Source of the DNA: Paenibacillus sp. NEAU-GSW1
GTDB taxonomy: Bacteria; Bacillota; Bacilli; Paenibacillales; Paenibacillaceae
Length of the DNA stretch: 64,000 bases
NCBI RefSeq assembly: GCF_009737085.1
Contig: NZ_WOVL01000018.1
Span: 33,140 to 97,139, forward strand
Direction: 5' to 3'
The notes below the pieces were generated by a model. The model saw nothing but the letters and a program-made list of their open reading frames with translations, ran no database searches and had not been told where the DNA came from. Below are positions 17,408 to 27,051 of this stretch, one piece after another; position 1 is the stretch's first letter, and each line of letters begins with the position of its first letter. The position numbers were made by a program, and so were the translations under genes.

Positions 17408-18400
17408 ATGCAATTGCGAGTTATAGGAATCATTCTGACTATACTGCTATTAGGGGCAGCTATGATCGCCAGCATTGTATTTGGCGTAACCGATATACCG
17501 ACTTCCACTATCATCGATTCGTTCATCCATTACGACTCCACATCCCAACAGCATCTTGTCATTCAAACGACAAGATTTCCGCGCGCGCTAATCGCTGCAG
17601 CAGTCGGCGCAAGTCTGGCTGTGGCCGGCGCAATTATGCAGGTTATTACCCGAAACCCGATTGCTTCTCCAAGCTTGTTCGGCGTCAACTCCGGCGCTTC
17701 CTTTATGGTCGTTATCGCCTCCGGCTGGTTAGGTTTTACCGGCATGCAGTCGCTTACCTTATTTGCGCTGGCCGGCGCCGCTGTCAGCGGAGCCATCGTA
17801 TTCGTGCTGGGAAGCATCGGACGAGACGGCATGACCCCTGTCAAAATTACGCTGGCCGGCGCTTCGATCGCGGCCTTTTTCGCCTCGCTGACGCAAGGCT
17901 TCATGCTCTCCAGCGGTAAAATGTTCGACCAAGTGCTGATCTGGCTTGTAGGCTCCGTTGCTGGACGAAATATGGCCATGCTTCACGGAGTGCTTCCTTA
18001 TATGGCAGCAGGCATGATTATCGCATTCGCGTTGTCCCGCCAGCTAAACGTCCTTGGCATGGGCGACGATATTGCCCGTACGCTCGGTCAGCGAACAGCG
18101 GCCGTCAAATGGCTGTCGTCGGCAGCCGTCATATTATTAGCAGGCGCATCGGTTGCCGTTGCCGGTCCGATCGCTTTTGTCGGCATCATCATTCCGCATA
18201 TCGTCCGATTTGTAATCGGCAGCGATTATCGCTGGGTTATACCATACAGCGCCGTGCTTGGCGCTATCCTGCTTGTAGTCGCCGATATCGGCTCCCGTTA
18301 CATCGCAATGCCGAAAGAAGTGCCGGTCGGCGTCATGACGGCTATCCTTGGCGTTCCCTTCTTCGTCTATATCGCTCGGAAAGGACGGCGGTCAGCATGA
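17408..18400 (+). CDS. Iron-siderophore ABC transporter permease (FecCD family), first
   Basis: A 330-residue membrane protein with the FecCD/BtuC pattern: RFPRALIAAAVGASLAVAGAIMQ (residues about 60-80), NPIASPSLFGVNSGASF, then GPIAFVGIIIPHIVRFVIGSDYRWVIPYSAVLGA, the cytoplasmic coupling region and following helices. ATG 17408 was chosen because AAGGAG lies ten bases upstream; the in-frame ATG at 17384 would place that site inside the gene. The stop overlaps the start of the second permease. Together with that permease, the ATPase and the divergently encoded lipoprotein it makes a complete importer. Confidence 0.94.
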   Translation: MQLRVIGIILTILLLGAAMIASIVFGVTDIPTSTIIDSFIHYDSTSQQHLVIQTTRFPRALIAAAVGASLAVAGAIMQVITRNPIASPSLFGVNSGASFMVVIASGWLGFTGMQSLTLFALAGAAVSGAIVFVLGSIGRDGMTPVKITLAGASIAAFFASLTQGFMLSSGKMFDQVLIWLVGSVAGRNMAMLHGVLPYMAAGMIIAFALSRQLNVLGMGDDIARTLGQRTAAVKWLSSAAVILLAGASVAVAGPIAFVGIIIPHIVRFVIGSDYRWVIPYSAVLGAILLVVADIGSRYIAMPKEVPVGVMTAILGVPFFVYIARKGRRSA

Positions 18401-19434
18401 ATAAATACAATTCCATTCGTACCCGAAAGCTTAGCTTTCTTGTAGAGAAAAAAACGGTTGCCGCGGCAACCGCCTTGCTCGTCCTTTGCACAGTTGCCGC
18501 TGTCCTTAGCACCGGCATCGGCAGCAAATTCGTCGCGCCGCTGGATGTAGTAAAGTCCATCTTCGGCTACGGCAATCCGATGCATGACGTTATTGTGCTT
18601 AAGCTTCGTTTGCCGCGTATCATCATTGCGCTTCTTGTCGGCGCCGCGCTTGCCTCGGCAGGCACTGTCCTGCAAGGACTTATTCGCAACCCGCTGGCAT
18701 CGCCGGACGTTACGGGCATTACGGAAGGCGCGTCGCTTGGCGCCGTTCTATTCATTTTCTTTTTTAACGAAACGCTGTCGATTCATTGGATGCCTGTTGC
18801 CGCTATTATCGGGGCATTTGCCGTAACCTTTCTGCTCTATTTGCTCTCCTGGAAAAACGGCTCATCGGCGCTGCGCATGGTGCTGATCGGCACAGGTCTG
18901 TCCGCGGCATTCAAATCACTGTCGTATATGTTTCTAATATCCGGCCCGTTCTATCTGGCAAGCCGATCGCTCACGTTCATGACGGGAAGCATATATGGCG
19001 CCTCATGGGAAAAGGATGTGTATACGCTGCTGCCTTGGCTGCTCGTGCTGCTGCCGCTCACTTGGCTGATGGCACGGCATGTCAACGTAGGGGCGCTTGG
19101 CGATGAAGTTGCCGGAAGCGCCGGCGCGAACGTACAGCTCCACCGCTTGCTGCTGCTGCTGTTAAGCGTTGCATTGGCAGGCGCAGCGGTCGCTATTGGC
19201 GGAGCGATTGCCTTTGTTGGCTTGATGGCTCCGCATATCGCCCGAAAGCTCGTCGGCTCGTCCTTCGGCGGACTGCTGCCAGTCAGCGCTCTAATCGGCG
19301 GTCTAATCGTCCTGCTGTCCGACTTGGCGGCGCGGACACTGTTCTCGCCGCTGGACATTCCGGCTGGCGTTTTCACTGCCGTCATTGGCGCACCTTTCTT
19401 CCTATTCTTGTTATATCGCAATCGCAACCAATAG
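18397..19434 (+). CDS. Iron-siderophore ABC transporter permease (FecCD family), second
   Basis: A 345-residue FecCD-family membrane protein that pairs with the preceding permease. LRLPRIIIALLVGAALASAGTVLQGLIRNPLASPDVTGI and GGAIAFVGLMAPHIARKLVGSS are the family signatures (helices 2-3 and the coupling loop). ATG 18397 overlaps the previous stop (ATGA), so translation is coupled. The open frame extends further back to 18109 inside the first permease gene, but that part is a shadow frame full of Arg and is rejected. Confidence 0.94.
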   Translation: MNKYNSIRTRKLSFLVEKKTVAAATALLVLCTVAAVLSTGIGSKFVAPLDVVKSIFGYGNPMHDVIVLKLRLPRIIIALLVGAALASAGTVLQGLIRNPLASPDVTGITEGASLGAVLFIFFFNETLSIHWMPVAAIIGAFAVTFLLYLLSWKNGSSALRMVLIGTGLSAAFKSLSYMFLISGPFYLASRSLTFMTGSIYGASWEKDVYTLLPWLLVLLPLTWLMARHVNVGALGDEVAGSAGANVQLHRLLLLLLSVALAGAAVAIGGAIAFVGLMAPHIARKLVGSSFGGLLPVSALIGGLIVLLSDLAARTLFSPLDIPAGVFTAVIGAPFFLFLLYRNRNQ

Positions 19435-19479
19435 CTGTGAACATACCGTCAGATTTGACTTGCAGGAGGCTATAAAGCA

Positions 19480-20274
19480 ATGAGCGTACTCGAAGCGAAG
19501 GAAATATCCCTTTCCTACGGGGGAAATTACATCTACGAAAACTTGAATATAACGATTCCCGAGGGCAAAGTAACCGTGTTGATCGGCAGCAACGGCTGCG
19601 GCAAATCGACGCTGCTCCGTTCGCTGGCGCGTTTGCTAAAGCCAACGCACGGCGAAATTACGCTGGATGGCCGCAATCTTGCGGCAATGCCGGCAAAGGC
19701 TGCTGCTAAGCAGCTCTCCTTGCTTCCGCAGGGACCGACTGCGCCCGAGGGCTTAACGGTGCTGCAGCTTGTGAAGCAGGGGCGTTATCCCTACCAAAGC
19801 TGGCTTCAGCAATGGTCCAAAGAGGATGAGGCTAGCGTGCTCGATGCTCTTCGGGCGACCGATATGGACGAGCTGGCTGAACGCTCCGTCGATTCCCTCT
19901 CCGGCGGCCAGCGGCAGCGGGCCTGGATCGCGATGACGCTGGCACAGCAGACTGGCATTATTTTGCTGGATGAACCGACGACATATTTGGATATGACGCA
20001 TCAAATCGAAGTGCTCGACCTGCTGCAGGAGATGAACGAGCGTGAAGGCCGTACTATCGTTATGGTGCTGCATGACATTAATCTCGCATGCCGCTATGCG
20101 GATCATATCGTCGCCGTTAAAGACGGTGCGATCGCCGCGCAAGGCGCTCCAGGCGATATCGTCGATGCCGCTATGATCGAGTCCGTTTTTCGGCTTAAAT
20201 GCGAGGTCATCGCCGACCCGCTTTACGGAACACCTCTCATCGTGCCGCATGGCAAACGAAAAAGAACGGTGTAG
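19480..20274 (+). CDS. Iron-siderophore ABC transporter ATP-binding protein (FecE/FhuC type)
   Basis: A 264-residue ABC ATPase. Walker A is GSNGCGKST, the Q-loop lies in LSLLPQGPTAPEGLTV, the ABC signature is SLSGGQRQRAWIAMTLAQ, and Walker B is IILLDEPTTYLDM with the H-loop in VMVLHDINLA. This is the FhuC-like layout with a short C-terminal extension. ATG 19480 follows GCAGGAGG by ten bases. It energises the two FecCD permeases just upstream and completes the Fur-boxed operon. Confidence 0.95.
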   Translation: MSVLEAKEISLSYGGNYIYENLNITIPEGKVTVLIGSNGCGKSTLLRSLARLLKPTHGEITLDGRNLAAMPAKAAAKQLSLLPQGPTAPEGLTVLQLVKQGRYPYQSWLQQWSKEDEASVLDALRATDMDELAERSVDSLSGGQRQRAWIAMTLAQQTGIILLDEPTTYLDMTHQIEVLDLLQEMNEREGRTIVMVLHDINLACRYADHIVAVKDGAIAAQGAPGDIVDAAMIESVFRLKCEVIADPLYGTPLIVPHGKRKRTV

Positions 20275-20619
20275 CATTATCCGCAGCGGCGCTCGTTTAA
20301 GTGCCAATACCTTATCTAAAGCCGTGACTTGGCGAAGCTGAATCGCAATTTTAAGAAACTTAATTCGTTGTTTGATTGTGCTTCCTGTCACATTTTAACG
20401 AACAGCGAAAAACTTTACGCTATCCGTGAACTTACTTGCGCTAATAGCGAATACAGCTTTCCTAATCGCTGCCTCCTACGCTCAGCTCCTCCTATCAGCG
20501 AAATTAGGTTCCTTATAAAGCGAAGCAGCTTCGCTAATCGTCCGGAATTAGGCGCGGACATACAAAGAGACAGCTCGGCATCGTGGCGATTTACACGATG
20601 CCGAGCTGTCTTTTTGCAA
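20275..20619. other. Intergenic region with GCGAA-rich short repeats
   Basis: The 345 bp between the ATPase gene and convergent rarA holds no gene. Several short related pieces recur: AGCGAA at about 20403, 20444, 20497 and 20519, and CTAATCG(C) at about 20462 and 20533. A perfect palindrome AGCGAAGCAGCTTCGCT lies at 20519-20535. A strong terminator follows at 20568-20616. Confidence 0.5.
20568..20616 (+). terminator. Rho-independent terminator of the iron-transport operon
   Basis: AGACAGCTCGGCATCGTG and CACGATGCCGAGCTGTCT make a perfect 18-bp stem with an eight-base loop, followed by TTTTTG on the plus strand. The convergent rarA gene ends four bases later, so it may also act on that transcript. 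Confidence 0.88.
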
Positions 20620-21933
20620 TTATTTCTTACCGTTGGAGCGCAGCTGCTGATTATGGCTAATCTTGCCTTCCATCCCCTGCTCTGACGCTTTATAGAATGT
20701 CATGCCGCGCAACGGTTCCGGCAAATACTGCTGCTCGACATAATGACCGGGATAATCATGAGGGTACTTGTACCCTTCATGTCCGAGCTGCTGCGCCCCC
20801 TTATAATGGGTATCGCGCAAATGCAGCGGCACCTCGGCGCTGCCGAACCCTTCGATAGCTGCCGTTGCCTTAGCGATTGCGAGCGCCGTCGCATTCGATT
20901 TCGGACTTTCAACGGCGAACAGAATCGCCTGCGAAACGTTATATTTCGCCTCCGGCCAGCCGATTTTATGATAAGCGTCCATCGCCGTTACCGCCTGCAC
21001 CATCGCTTGCGGATTGGCTAGCCCGATATCCTCGCTGCAAGCCACGATTAGTCTGCGGATAAACGTCATCGGATCCATGCCAAGCTTCTCGACCGCATAC
21101 AGAAACCAGAACAACGCCGCATCGCTGGAGCCGCGAACGCTTTTGTGAAAGGCCGACAACACATCATATTGAGTCGACGGGTCAGCGCGCAGCGCCTTGT
21201 TCCGAATCGACTCCTGCGCAACCTCGATCGTAATGACGACTGTCCCGTCCGGCTCCGACGGCGTCGTTACGGCTGCCAGCTCCAGCGCGTTCAGCGCTCT
21301 CCTAATATCGCCGCCTGCCATTGCAGCCAAATGCGCCAACGCATTCTCCTCGACACGCAAGCTCATGAAGCCGAGTCCGCGATCCTTATCGGCCAGCGCC
21401 CGCTTCATCGCCGCCAGCGCATGCCGTTCGTCAAGCGGCTGCAATTGAAACAGCGTCGAACGCGACAGAAGCGCCCCGTTCACATGGTGAAACGGATTTT
21501 CCGTCGTTGCGCCAATAAAGATGATAATGCCCTGCTCTACTGCAGGAAGGAGCGCATCCTGGCGCGATGTATTGAAGCGATGCACCTCATCCAAAAAAAG
21601 AATCGTTTTTTTGCCATACAGCAATTTGTTGCTTCGCGCCCGGTCGATCACCTCGCGTACATCCTTTACGGAGGCGTCAACCGCGTTCAATTTGACAAAA
21701 TCGCCAGCCGTGCGCTTTGAAATAATATGAGCAAGCGTCGTTTTTCCGCAGCCCGGAGGTCCGTAAAGCAAAATCGAAGAAACTTGATCGTTCTCGATCG
21801 CTCTTCTCAGCAGCTTGCCTGGACCGACGACATGCTCCTGTCCAATATATTCATCGAGCGTCTCCGGACGCATGCGATCCGCCAGCAGCCGTGCTCTTGG
21901 CGTTTCCTCTTCCTGATAGCTAAATAAGTCCAC
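20620..21933 (-). CDS. rarA: Replication-associated recombination protein RarA/MgsA
   Basis: A 437-residue AAA+ ATPase of the clamp-loader-like RarA/WRNIP1 family. Walker A is GPPGCGKTTL, Walker B is ILFLDEVHRF, sensor 1 lies in IIFIGATTENP, and the C-terminal tetramerisation domain ends with YKYPHDYPGHYVEQQYLPE, a family hallmark. It acts at stalled replication forks. GTG 21933 is preferred: AGGTG precedes it by nine bases and the protein then begins MDLFSYQEE, while the GTG at 21945 has almost no site in front. The gene stands in the yrvN position near tcdA. Confidence 0.96.
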   Translation of the reverse strand: MDLFSYQEEETPRARLLADRMRPETLDEYIGQEHVVGPGKLLRRAIENDQVSSILLYGPPGCGKTTLAHIISKRTAGDFVKLNAVDASVKDVREVIDRARSNKLLYGKKTILFLDEVHRFNTSRQDALLPAVEQGIIIFIGATTENPFHHVNGALLSRSTLFQLQPLDERHALAAMKRALADKDRGLGFMSLRVEENALAHLAAMAGGDIRRALNALELAAVTTPSEPDGTVVITIEVAQESIRNKALRADPSTQYDVLSAFHKSVRGSSDAALFWFLYAVEKLGMDPMTFIRRLIVACSEDIGLANPQAMVQAVTAMDAYHKIGWPEAKYNVSQAILFAVESPKSNATALAIAKATAAIEGFGSAEVPLHLRDTHYKGAQQLGHEGYKYPHDYPGHYVEQQYLPEPLRGMTFYKASEQGMEGKISHNQQLRSNGKK

Positions 21934-22232
21934 TCGGTCGTTCACCTACTTTATTCATTGCTTCGATCATAGCATATTCGCACACGTGTTCGCTAGAAGT
22001 CGATTTACCGAACGAATAAAGACCTACGACTTTTGAACTGTTTTTCTAATTCCTAGTAAAAAAGTTGGTTAAAGCTATTAATAATTTAGCACTAAGCTCC
22101 GATATAAAAATTGGAAATATATTCTTCTATATTTTGTTGCACCATCGAACGGCAATCGGCTTGACAATTGAGAGGGAACAATGAAAACGATCATCCGTAG
22201 ACAGAGAGAGCGAGCAAAGGAGACCGGTTCGA

Positions 22233-22796
22233 TTGTTCAAGAGAGTCGAAACGAAATGGGAGTTAACAATGTTCAACAGCATTTGGACGGCGGTGTGGAA
22301 GGAAAAAGGCTACGAGCTGGAATTCAGCGACAATGCGCTTGAGAGATACGTCGCAATCTCTCCCGAAGGGAAATATATCGGCACGTCCGAAATTAAACCC
22401 TACGAGCCCGGTGTCAGTCTGATCGACAACATTGCGCCATTCCGTCAACATCCGAAGGTCTCGGCTGATCCAGCACACGTGGCAGAAATCGACAAAATCG
22501 CAGTTATCAAGCAGTACAGGGGCCATCCGATAACGGACCTGCTCTCCTCCGCGGTCTATTGCGCGGAGAAATATCAATTCCGGTATTTTATATCATTGCT
22601 GGAGCCGGTTTTTTACCGGGCGTTGCGAATTACCTTTCACGTTCCGATGGAGAAGATCGGGGAAAAAACGTTTTACAAAGGCGACTACGTCATTCCGGTC
22701 TTGTTCGACATGGAACGCATGTATCGCAACAAAGAGCAGTATGAATGGCTATCCTATCCGGGTAGCGGCAATTGGCAGCCCGGCATCGCGTTTTAA
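22233..22796 (+). CDS. GNAT-fold protein resembling FeeM/autoinducer-synthase acyltransferases
   Basis: A 187-residue soluble protein whose middle resembles the GNAT-like FeeM and acyl-homoserine-lactone-synthase group: VAISPEGKYIGTSEIKPYEP (strands 2-4), then AEIDKIAVIKQYRGH (acyl-CoA or acyl-carrier loop region), LLSSAVYCAEKYQFRYFISLLEPVFYRAL, and a final strand GDYVIPVLFDME. The TTG start at 22233 has AAAGGAG ten bases upstream; ATG 22269 with GGGAG six bases upstream is the alternative and would give 175 residues. It precedes an MCP gene by 60 bases on the same strand. The family call is from pattern memory only; substrate and product are unknown. Confidence 0.6.
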   Translation: MFKRVETKWELTMFNSIWTAVWKEKGYELEFSDNALERYVAISPEGKYIGTSEIKPYEPGVSLIDNIAPFRQHPKVSADPAHVAEIDKIAVIKQYRGHPITDLLSSAVYCAEKYQFRYFISLLEPVFYRALRITFHVPMEKIGEKTFYKGDYVIPVLFDMERMYRNKEQYEWLSYPGSGNWQPGIAF

Positions 22797-22856
22797 TACA
22801 AGCCGGTTCTGCAAGCAAAAGCAAAAACTAAATAGTCGGAAAGACAGGTCGATTAC

Positions 22857-24347
22857 ATGAACAATGAACTGACTGTACTGGATAAGAGAAATCGGTTGTT
22901 TGTTAAAATTTTATGGGGCTTGCTGGCTCTAGGCATCGTTGCCGATATCGGCGCAGGCTTAGGAATCAATATGATTCTGCTGCTTGCCGTTGCCGGTACA
23001 GTCAGTATCGGCATTGCTACCTTTATGACTTACAAAAAGCTGCTCAGCCCCTATATTAAATATTATGTAGCGGTTATCCTGACCGGGTTGACGACGATGC
23101 TTATCGTTTCCGATCCGAATCCGATCATAAGCACTTACTTCCTTGTATTCGTCAATATATCGGTCATGACGCTCTATGCCGACTACAGGCCGATTGTCTT
23201 TTCCGGTTTGCTGAGCATGGGGTTAAGCACGTACCTGTTCATGACACCCAAGTATCAGGAACTGCTTTTCCCGAATGATTCCTTAATTTATTTGTTCCTC
23301 TACATTATTTTTGTAACGATCGCCTTAGCCGCTTCGGCCAAATTCAGCCAGAAGCTGCAAGAAGAAGTGCTTGTGGAACGCAGCGACGCGCTTGAATCGA
23401 AGGAAACGGCCGAGCAGCTCGTAGATAAACTGAAATCTTCCATCCTCATTCTTGGCGAATTCAGCAGCGAGCAAAAAAACACAGCGCAATCAACAGGGCA
23501 GATTTCGCGTGAAGTAACGACGACCTTTGCCGAGATGTCCGCTTCGATCGAAAAACAAACCGGCATGGTGCTAAACGTCAGCGGATCGGCGCATACGATC
23601 GAAGACGCCGTATCGCATCTGCTTGAAGGCGCGATGCTGCTGCAGCAATATTCCGCCGATACAGCGATGCTGACTGAGAACGGCAACGAGCACGTTCAAA
23701 CGCTGACGACCGAGGTTGAACACGTTCGGGCGATTATCGCGCAAACCGTTGAAATGATGAAGCTGCTCATTGAGCAAAACGAGAGAGTCAGCTCGATCGT
23801 CGGCTCCATCAGCGAAATTTCCGAGCAAACGAACCTGCTTTCGCTTAACGCAGCAATCGAAGCGGCGCGAGCAGGCGAGCACGGCCGCGGCTTCTCCGTC
23901 GTAGCCGGCGAAGTGCGCAAGCTGGCTGACAACGCAAGTGTCGCAGCCAACGAAATCAACGACATTCTCAGCTCGATCAATAAGCAAATCAGCGCTGTAA
24001 GCGAGCAAGTCAACCTCGGCGATCAAGCAGCCGATGTGAGCTACCATGCCGCCCAGCAAGTCGAACAAATCATCCGCAGCATCAATGGCAATACCGAGCA
24101 AGTCAAACGGCAATCCGATACGGTTGGCGTATCCTCCAAGCAGCTTCATGACCAGTATGCCGCAATCTCCTATGAGATGACGTCTATGGCAGCTACAACG
24201 GAACAAAATATGGCTTCGGTCGAGGAAGTTTGTGCAAGCATGGAAAATCAGGACGCCAAAATCAACTATCTCGTTAACGGCTATGCCAAGCTCGATACGC
24301 TGATCTCCGAACTCACGCAGCTTGTAGAGCGTAGAAACAAGAAATAA
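22857..24347 (+). CDS. Methyl-accepting chemotaxis protein without an extracellular sensor domain
   Basis: A 496-residue chemoreceptor. The first 165 residues are about six short-looped membrane segments with no sizeable external domain and no clear HAMP. A coiled-coil signalling domain follows; its hairpin tip reads [38 protein letters not shown], which contacts CheA and CheW. Gln/Glu-rich heptads on either side offer methylation sites. This membrane-buried input resembles receptors that sense membrane state or energy. It probably shares a transcript with the GNAT-like gene 60 bases upstream and ends at a strong terminator. The stimulus is unknown. Confidence 0.92.
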   Translation: MNNELTVLDKRNRLFVKILWGLLALGIVADIGAGLGINMILLLAVAGTVSIGIATFMTYKKLLSPYIKYYVAVILTGLTTMLIVSDPNPIISTYFLVFVNISVMTLYADYRPIVFSGLLSMGLSTYLFMTPKYQELLFPNDSLIYLFLYIIFVTIALAASAKFSQKLQEEVLVERSDALESKETAEQLVDKLKSSILILGEFSSEQKNTAQSTGQISREVTTTFAEMSASIEKQTGMVLNVSGSAHTIEDAVSHLLEGAMLLQQYSADTAMLTENGNEHVQTLTTEVEHVRAIIAQTVEMMKLLIEQNERVSSIVGSISEISEQTNLLSLNAAIEAARAGEHGRGFSVVAGEVRKLADNASVAANEINDILSSINKQISAVSEQVNLGDQAADVSYHAAQQVEQIIRSINGNTEQVKRQSDTVGVSSKQLHDQYAAISYEMTSMAATTEQNMASVEEVCASMENQDAKINYLVNGYAKLDTLISELTQLVERRNKK

Positions 24348-24368
24348 CGGAACTTAAACAGCGTCTCT

Positions 24369-24424
24369 ACAAAAAAGGCTGTTCCCTTCAAGTCCTTAAC
24401 GGACTTTCGGGAACAGCCTTTTTA
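24369..24424 (+). terminator. Rho-independent terminator after the MCP gene
   Basis: AAAAAGGCTGTTCCC and GGGAACAGCCTTTTT form the outer stem, and AAGTCC-TTAAC-GGACTT forms an inner one. The T-run on each strand makes it suitable for both the MCP gene and convergent tcdA. Confidence 0.88.
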
Positions 24425-24438
24425 TGTTCAGCTTGCAA

Positions 24439-25194
24439 TTAAACTTCGATTCCAGCCTTGCTCAGCATATCCTGGACGACAACACTGACCATGACCAGTC
24501 CGGCTACCGGCGGCACAAATGCATTGCTGGCAGGCGGCTGCTGCGCTTTGCGAATTTCCGGCGCGTTCTCGGGAACGATGCGCTGGGTTACATCCTCGCG
24601 CGGCTTCTTCGGCAATTCATCCGAGAAGACTACCTTTACGCCGCGTTTGATGCCTTCTTTGCGAAGCTTCGTCCGGACGACGCGAGCGATCGGATCGGTG
24701 TGGGTCTTGGAAATGTCGGCGACGCGAAAGCGCGTCGGGTCCATTTTGTTAGCCGCGCCCATGCTCGAAATGATCGGAATGCCGCGTTCCAGACACTGCT
24801 TAATTAAGTGAATCTTATACGAGATCGTATCCGATGCATCCACTACATAATCAAGCGGATAAGCAAACAGCTGCTCGTACGTTTCTTCCGTATAGAACAT
24901 CCGCAGCGAAACGGCGTCGCAATCCGGGTTAATAAGCTTAATCCGGTCGCGCATAAGATCAGCCTTCGGCTGCCCTACCGTCGTCGTCAATGCGTGGATC
25001 TGACGGTTAACGTTTGTAATATCGACAACGTCTTTGTCGATCAGAATAATGCGTCCTACTCCTGTACGGGCCAGCGCCTCGGCCGCAATCGAGCCGACGC
25101 CGCCGATGCCGAGCACGGCAACCGTGCTCCCCTTCATCAGCTCAAGCCCTTCGGGACCGATAGCCAGCTCCGTGCGCGAAAATTGATGCAGCAT
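24439..25194 (-). CDS. tcdA: tRNA threonylcarbamoyladenosine dehydratase TcdA
   Basis: A 251-residue E1/ThiF-like enzyme that cyclises t6A37 of tRNA to ct6A with ATP. The nucleotide-binding loop is VAVLGIGGVGSIAAEALARTGVGRIILID, followed by the Arg-finger region DITNVNRQIHALTTTVG; YVVDASDTISYKIHLIKQCLERG lies at the catalytic part. B. subtilis yrvM is in the same position next to aspS. ATG 25194 has AAGGAGG twelve bases upstream and lies only 25 bases after aspS, so there is no room here for the 6S RNA gene that sits between these genes in B. subtilis. Confidence 0.95.
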   Translation of the reverse strand: MLHQFSRTELAIGPEGLELMKGSTVAVLGIGGVGSIAAEALARTGVGRIILIDKDVVDITNVNRQIHALTTTVGQPKADLMRDRIKLINPDCDAVSLRMFYTEETYEQLFAYPLDYVVDASDTISYKIHLIKQCLERGIPIISSMGAANKMDPTRFRVADISKTHTDPIARVVRTKLRKEGIKRGVKVVFSDELPKKPREDVTQRIVPENAPEIRKAQQPPASNAFVPPVAGLVMVSVVVQDMLSKAGIEV

Positions 25195-25219
25195 ATCGTT
25201 GAGCCGCCTCCTTCGCCAA

Positions 25220-27013
25220 TTAAGCTTGCGTCTTAGCCGCTTCCGGCTTCGGCTTCAATACTGTGCGGATGTGCAGCTGTTCCAGCTGGGACGGCTCAAC
25301 TTGCGACGGAGCATCCATCAGCAAGTCGGTCGCGTTTGCCGTTTTCGGGAACGCAATCGTTTCGCGCAGGTTCGTTCTGCCTGTCAGCAGCATGACCAGA
25401 CGGTCAAGGCCGAATGCGATGCCGCCGTGCGGAGGCGTGCCAAATTCGAACGCGTCAAGCAAGTAACCGAAGCTTTCATGCGCTTGTTCCATCGTAAAGC
25501 CAAGCGCTTTGAACATTTTTTCCTGTACGTCGCGTTTGTAAATCCGCATCGAGCCGCCGCCTACTTCGTAGCCGTTAAGGACGATATCGTACGCTTGCGC
25601 GCGGATTTTGCCCGGATCGGTATCGAACAGGTGCAAATCTTCGTCTTTCGGGCGAGTGAACGGATGGTGCTCCGCCACATAACGTTTTGCCTCTTCGTCC
25701 CAGCCAAGCAGCGGGAAGTCGACTACCCATGCGAATTTGAACTTCGAATCGTCGATCAAGCCAAGCTCGCGGCCTACTTTCAGGCGCAGGTTGCCAAGTA
25801 CGTCAGCAACAACTTTCTTCTTGTCGGCCGAGAACGTCAGCAAGTCGCCTTCTTCCACTTGCAGACGCTCTGTCAGCGCTGCGATTTCTTCCGGTTTCAA
25901 GAACTTAACGATTGGACCTTTCCATTCGCCTTCTTTAACCGTAATCCATGCCAGGCCTTTACCGCCGTAGCGTGCAGCGAATGGCTGCAGATCGTCAAGC
26001 TCCTTGCGGCTCCAATGGCCGCAGCCTTTTGCGTTGAACGCCTTCACGACGCCGCCGCTTGCCGCAACGCTCGCGAACACTTTCACCTCGCTGCCTGCAA
26101 CAATATCGGTAATATCTTCGATTTCCATGCCGAAGCGAAGATCCGGTTTATCCGAACCGTATTTGTTGATTGCATCTTCATACGTAATGCGTTGGAACGG
26201 CAGCTCCAGCTCGACGCCGATCGTCTCGCGGAACAAGCGGGCAGCAAGCTGCTCCATCATGCCGAGCAATTGATCTTGCGATAAGAACGACGTTTCGATG
26301 TCGACTTGCGTAAACTCCGGCTGACGGTCTGCGCGGAGGTCTTCGTCGCGGAAGCAGCGGGCGATTTGGTAATAGCGTTCGATACCGCCAACCATAAGCA
26401 GCTGCTTGAAAATTTGCGGCGATTGCGGCAAAGCGTAAAATTCGCCGTCATGCACCCGGCTTGGCACCAGGTAGTCGCGCGCGCCTTCCGGCGAGCTTTT
26501 CGTCAGAATCGGCGTCTCAACGTCGATGAAGCCTTCGCCGTCAAGGAAGTCGCGGAAAATTTTCGTTGCTTTCGAGCGGAGAAGAAGCGTTTTGTGCATT
26601 TCCGGACGACGGAGGTCCAGGTAACGGTATTTAAGGCGAAGCGACTCGTCCACTTCTACGCCGTCTTCAATCGGGAATGGAGGCGTTTTTGCGCTGTTCA
26701 TAATTTCGATTTCAGTAACGCGGACTTCGATTTCGCCCGTAGCAAGGTTTTTGTTTACCGTTTCTGCATCACGCTCTACGACTGTGCCTTTCACAGCGAG
26801 CACAAACTCGTTGCGGGCGCGATCGGCAATGGCTAATGCGTCGCCGGAGAAATCAGGGTTGAATACGATTTGCACGATACCTGTGCGGTCGCGCAAGTCA
26901 ATGAACAATACGCCGCCAAGGTCGCGACGGCGTTGTACCCAACCGTTCAGCGTAACGGTTTGGCCGATATCGGCTTTCGTTAAAGTGCCGCAGTTTTGCG
27001 TTTTAAGCATCAT
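25220..27013 (-). CDS. aspS: Aspartyl-tRNA synthetase
   Basis: A 597-residue bacterial-type AspRS. The N-terminal OB-fold anticodon domain opens with [24 protein letters not shown]. Class II motif 2 is [19 protein letters not shown], the GAD insert lies between residues about 290 and 410, and motif 3 is [27 protein letters not shown]. The start is ATG 27013, the first of two adjacent ATGs, twelve bases after GGAG; the upstream ATG at 27031 overlaps that site. It is 38 bases downstream of hisS and therefore probably also under the hisS T-box. Confidence 0.97.
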   Translation of the reverse strand: MMLKTQNCGTLTKADIGQTVTLNGWVQRRRDLGGVLFIDLRDRTGIVQIVFNPDFSGDALAIADRARNEFVLAVKGTVVERDAETVNKNLATGEIEVRVTEIEIMNSAKTPPFPIEDGVEVDESLRLKYRYLDLRRPEMHKTLLLRSKATKIFRDFLDGEGFIDVETPILTKSSPEGARDYLVPSRVHDGEFYALPQSPQIFKQLLMVGGIERYYQIARCFRDEDLRADRQPEFTQVDIETSFLSQDQLLGMMEQLAARLFRETIGVELELPFQRITYEDAINKYGSDKPDLRFGMEIEDITDIVAGSEVKVFASVAASGGVVKAFNAKGCGHWSRKELDDLQPFAARYGGKGLAWITVKEGEWKGPIVKFLKPEEIAALTERLQVEEGDLLTFSADKKKVVADVLGNLRLKVGRELGLIDDSKFKFAWVVDFPLLGWDEEAKRYVAEHHPFTRPKDEDLHLFDTDPGKIRAQAYDIVLNGYEVGGGSMRIYKRDVQEKMFKALGFTMEQAHESFGYLLDAFEFGTPPHGGIAFGLDRLVMLLTGRTNLRETIAFPKTANATDLLMDAPSQVEPSQLEQLHIRTVLKPKPEAAKTQA

Positions 27014-27051
27014 AAAAATCAAGCTCTCCATTCAAATGTATTTTTAGTTGG

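Noticed and set aside
18109..18396. N-terminal extension of the second iron permease
   Set aside because: The extension lies wholly inside the first permease gene in another frame; the ATGA overlap at 18397 marks the real start.
22181..22342. A 53-codon ORF before the GNAT-like gene, starting at ATG 22181 after GAGAGG
   Set aside because: It overlaps the GNAT-like gene by over 70 bp in another frame and has no support beyond the start signal.
25195..25219. Possible 6S RNA gene between aspS and tcdA, as in B. subtilis
   Set aside because: The gap is only 25 bp, so no such gene can be here.
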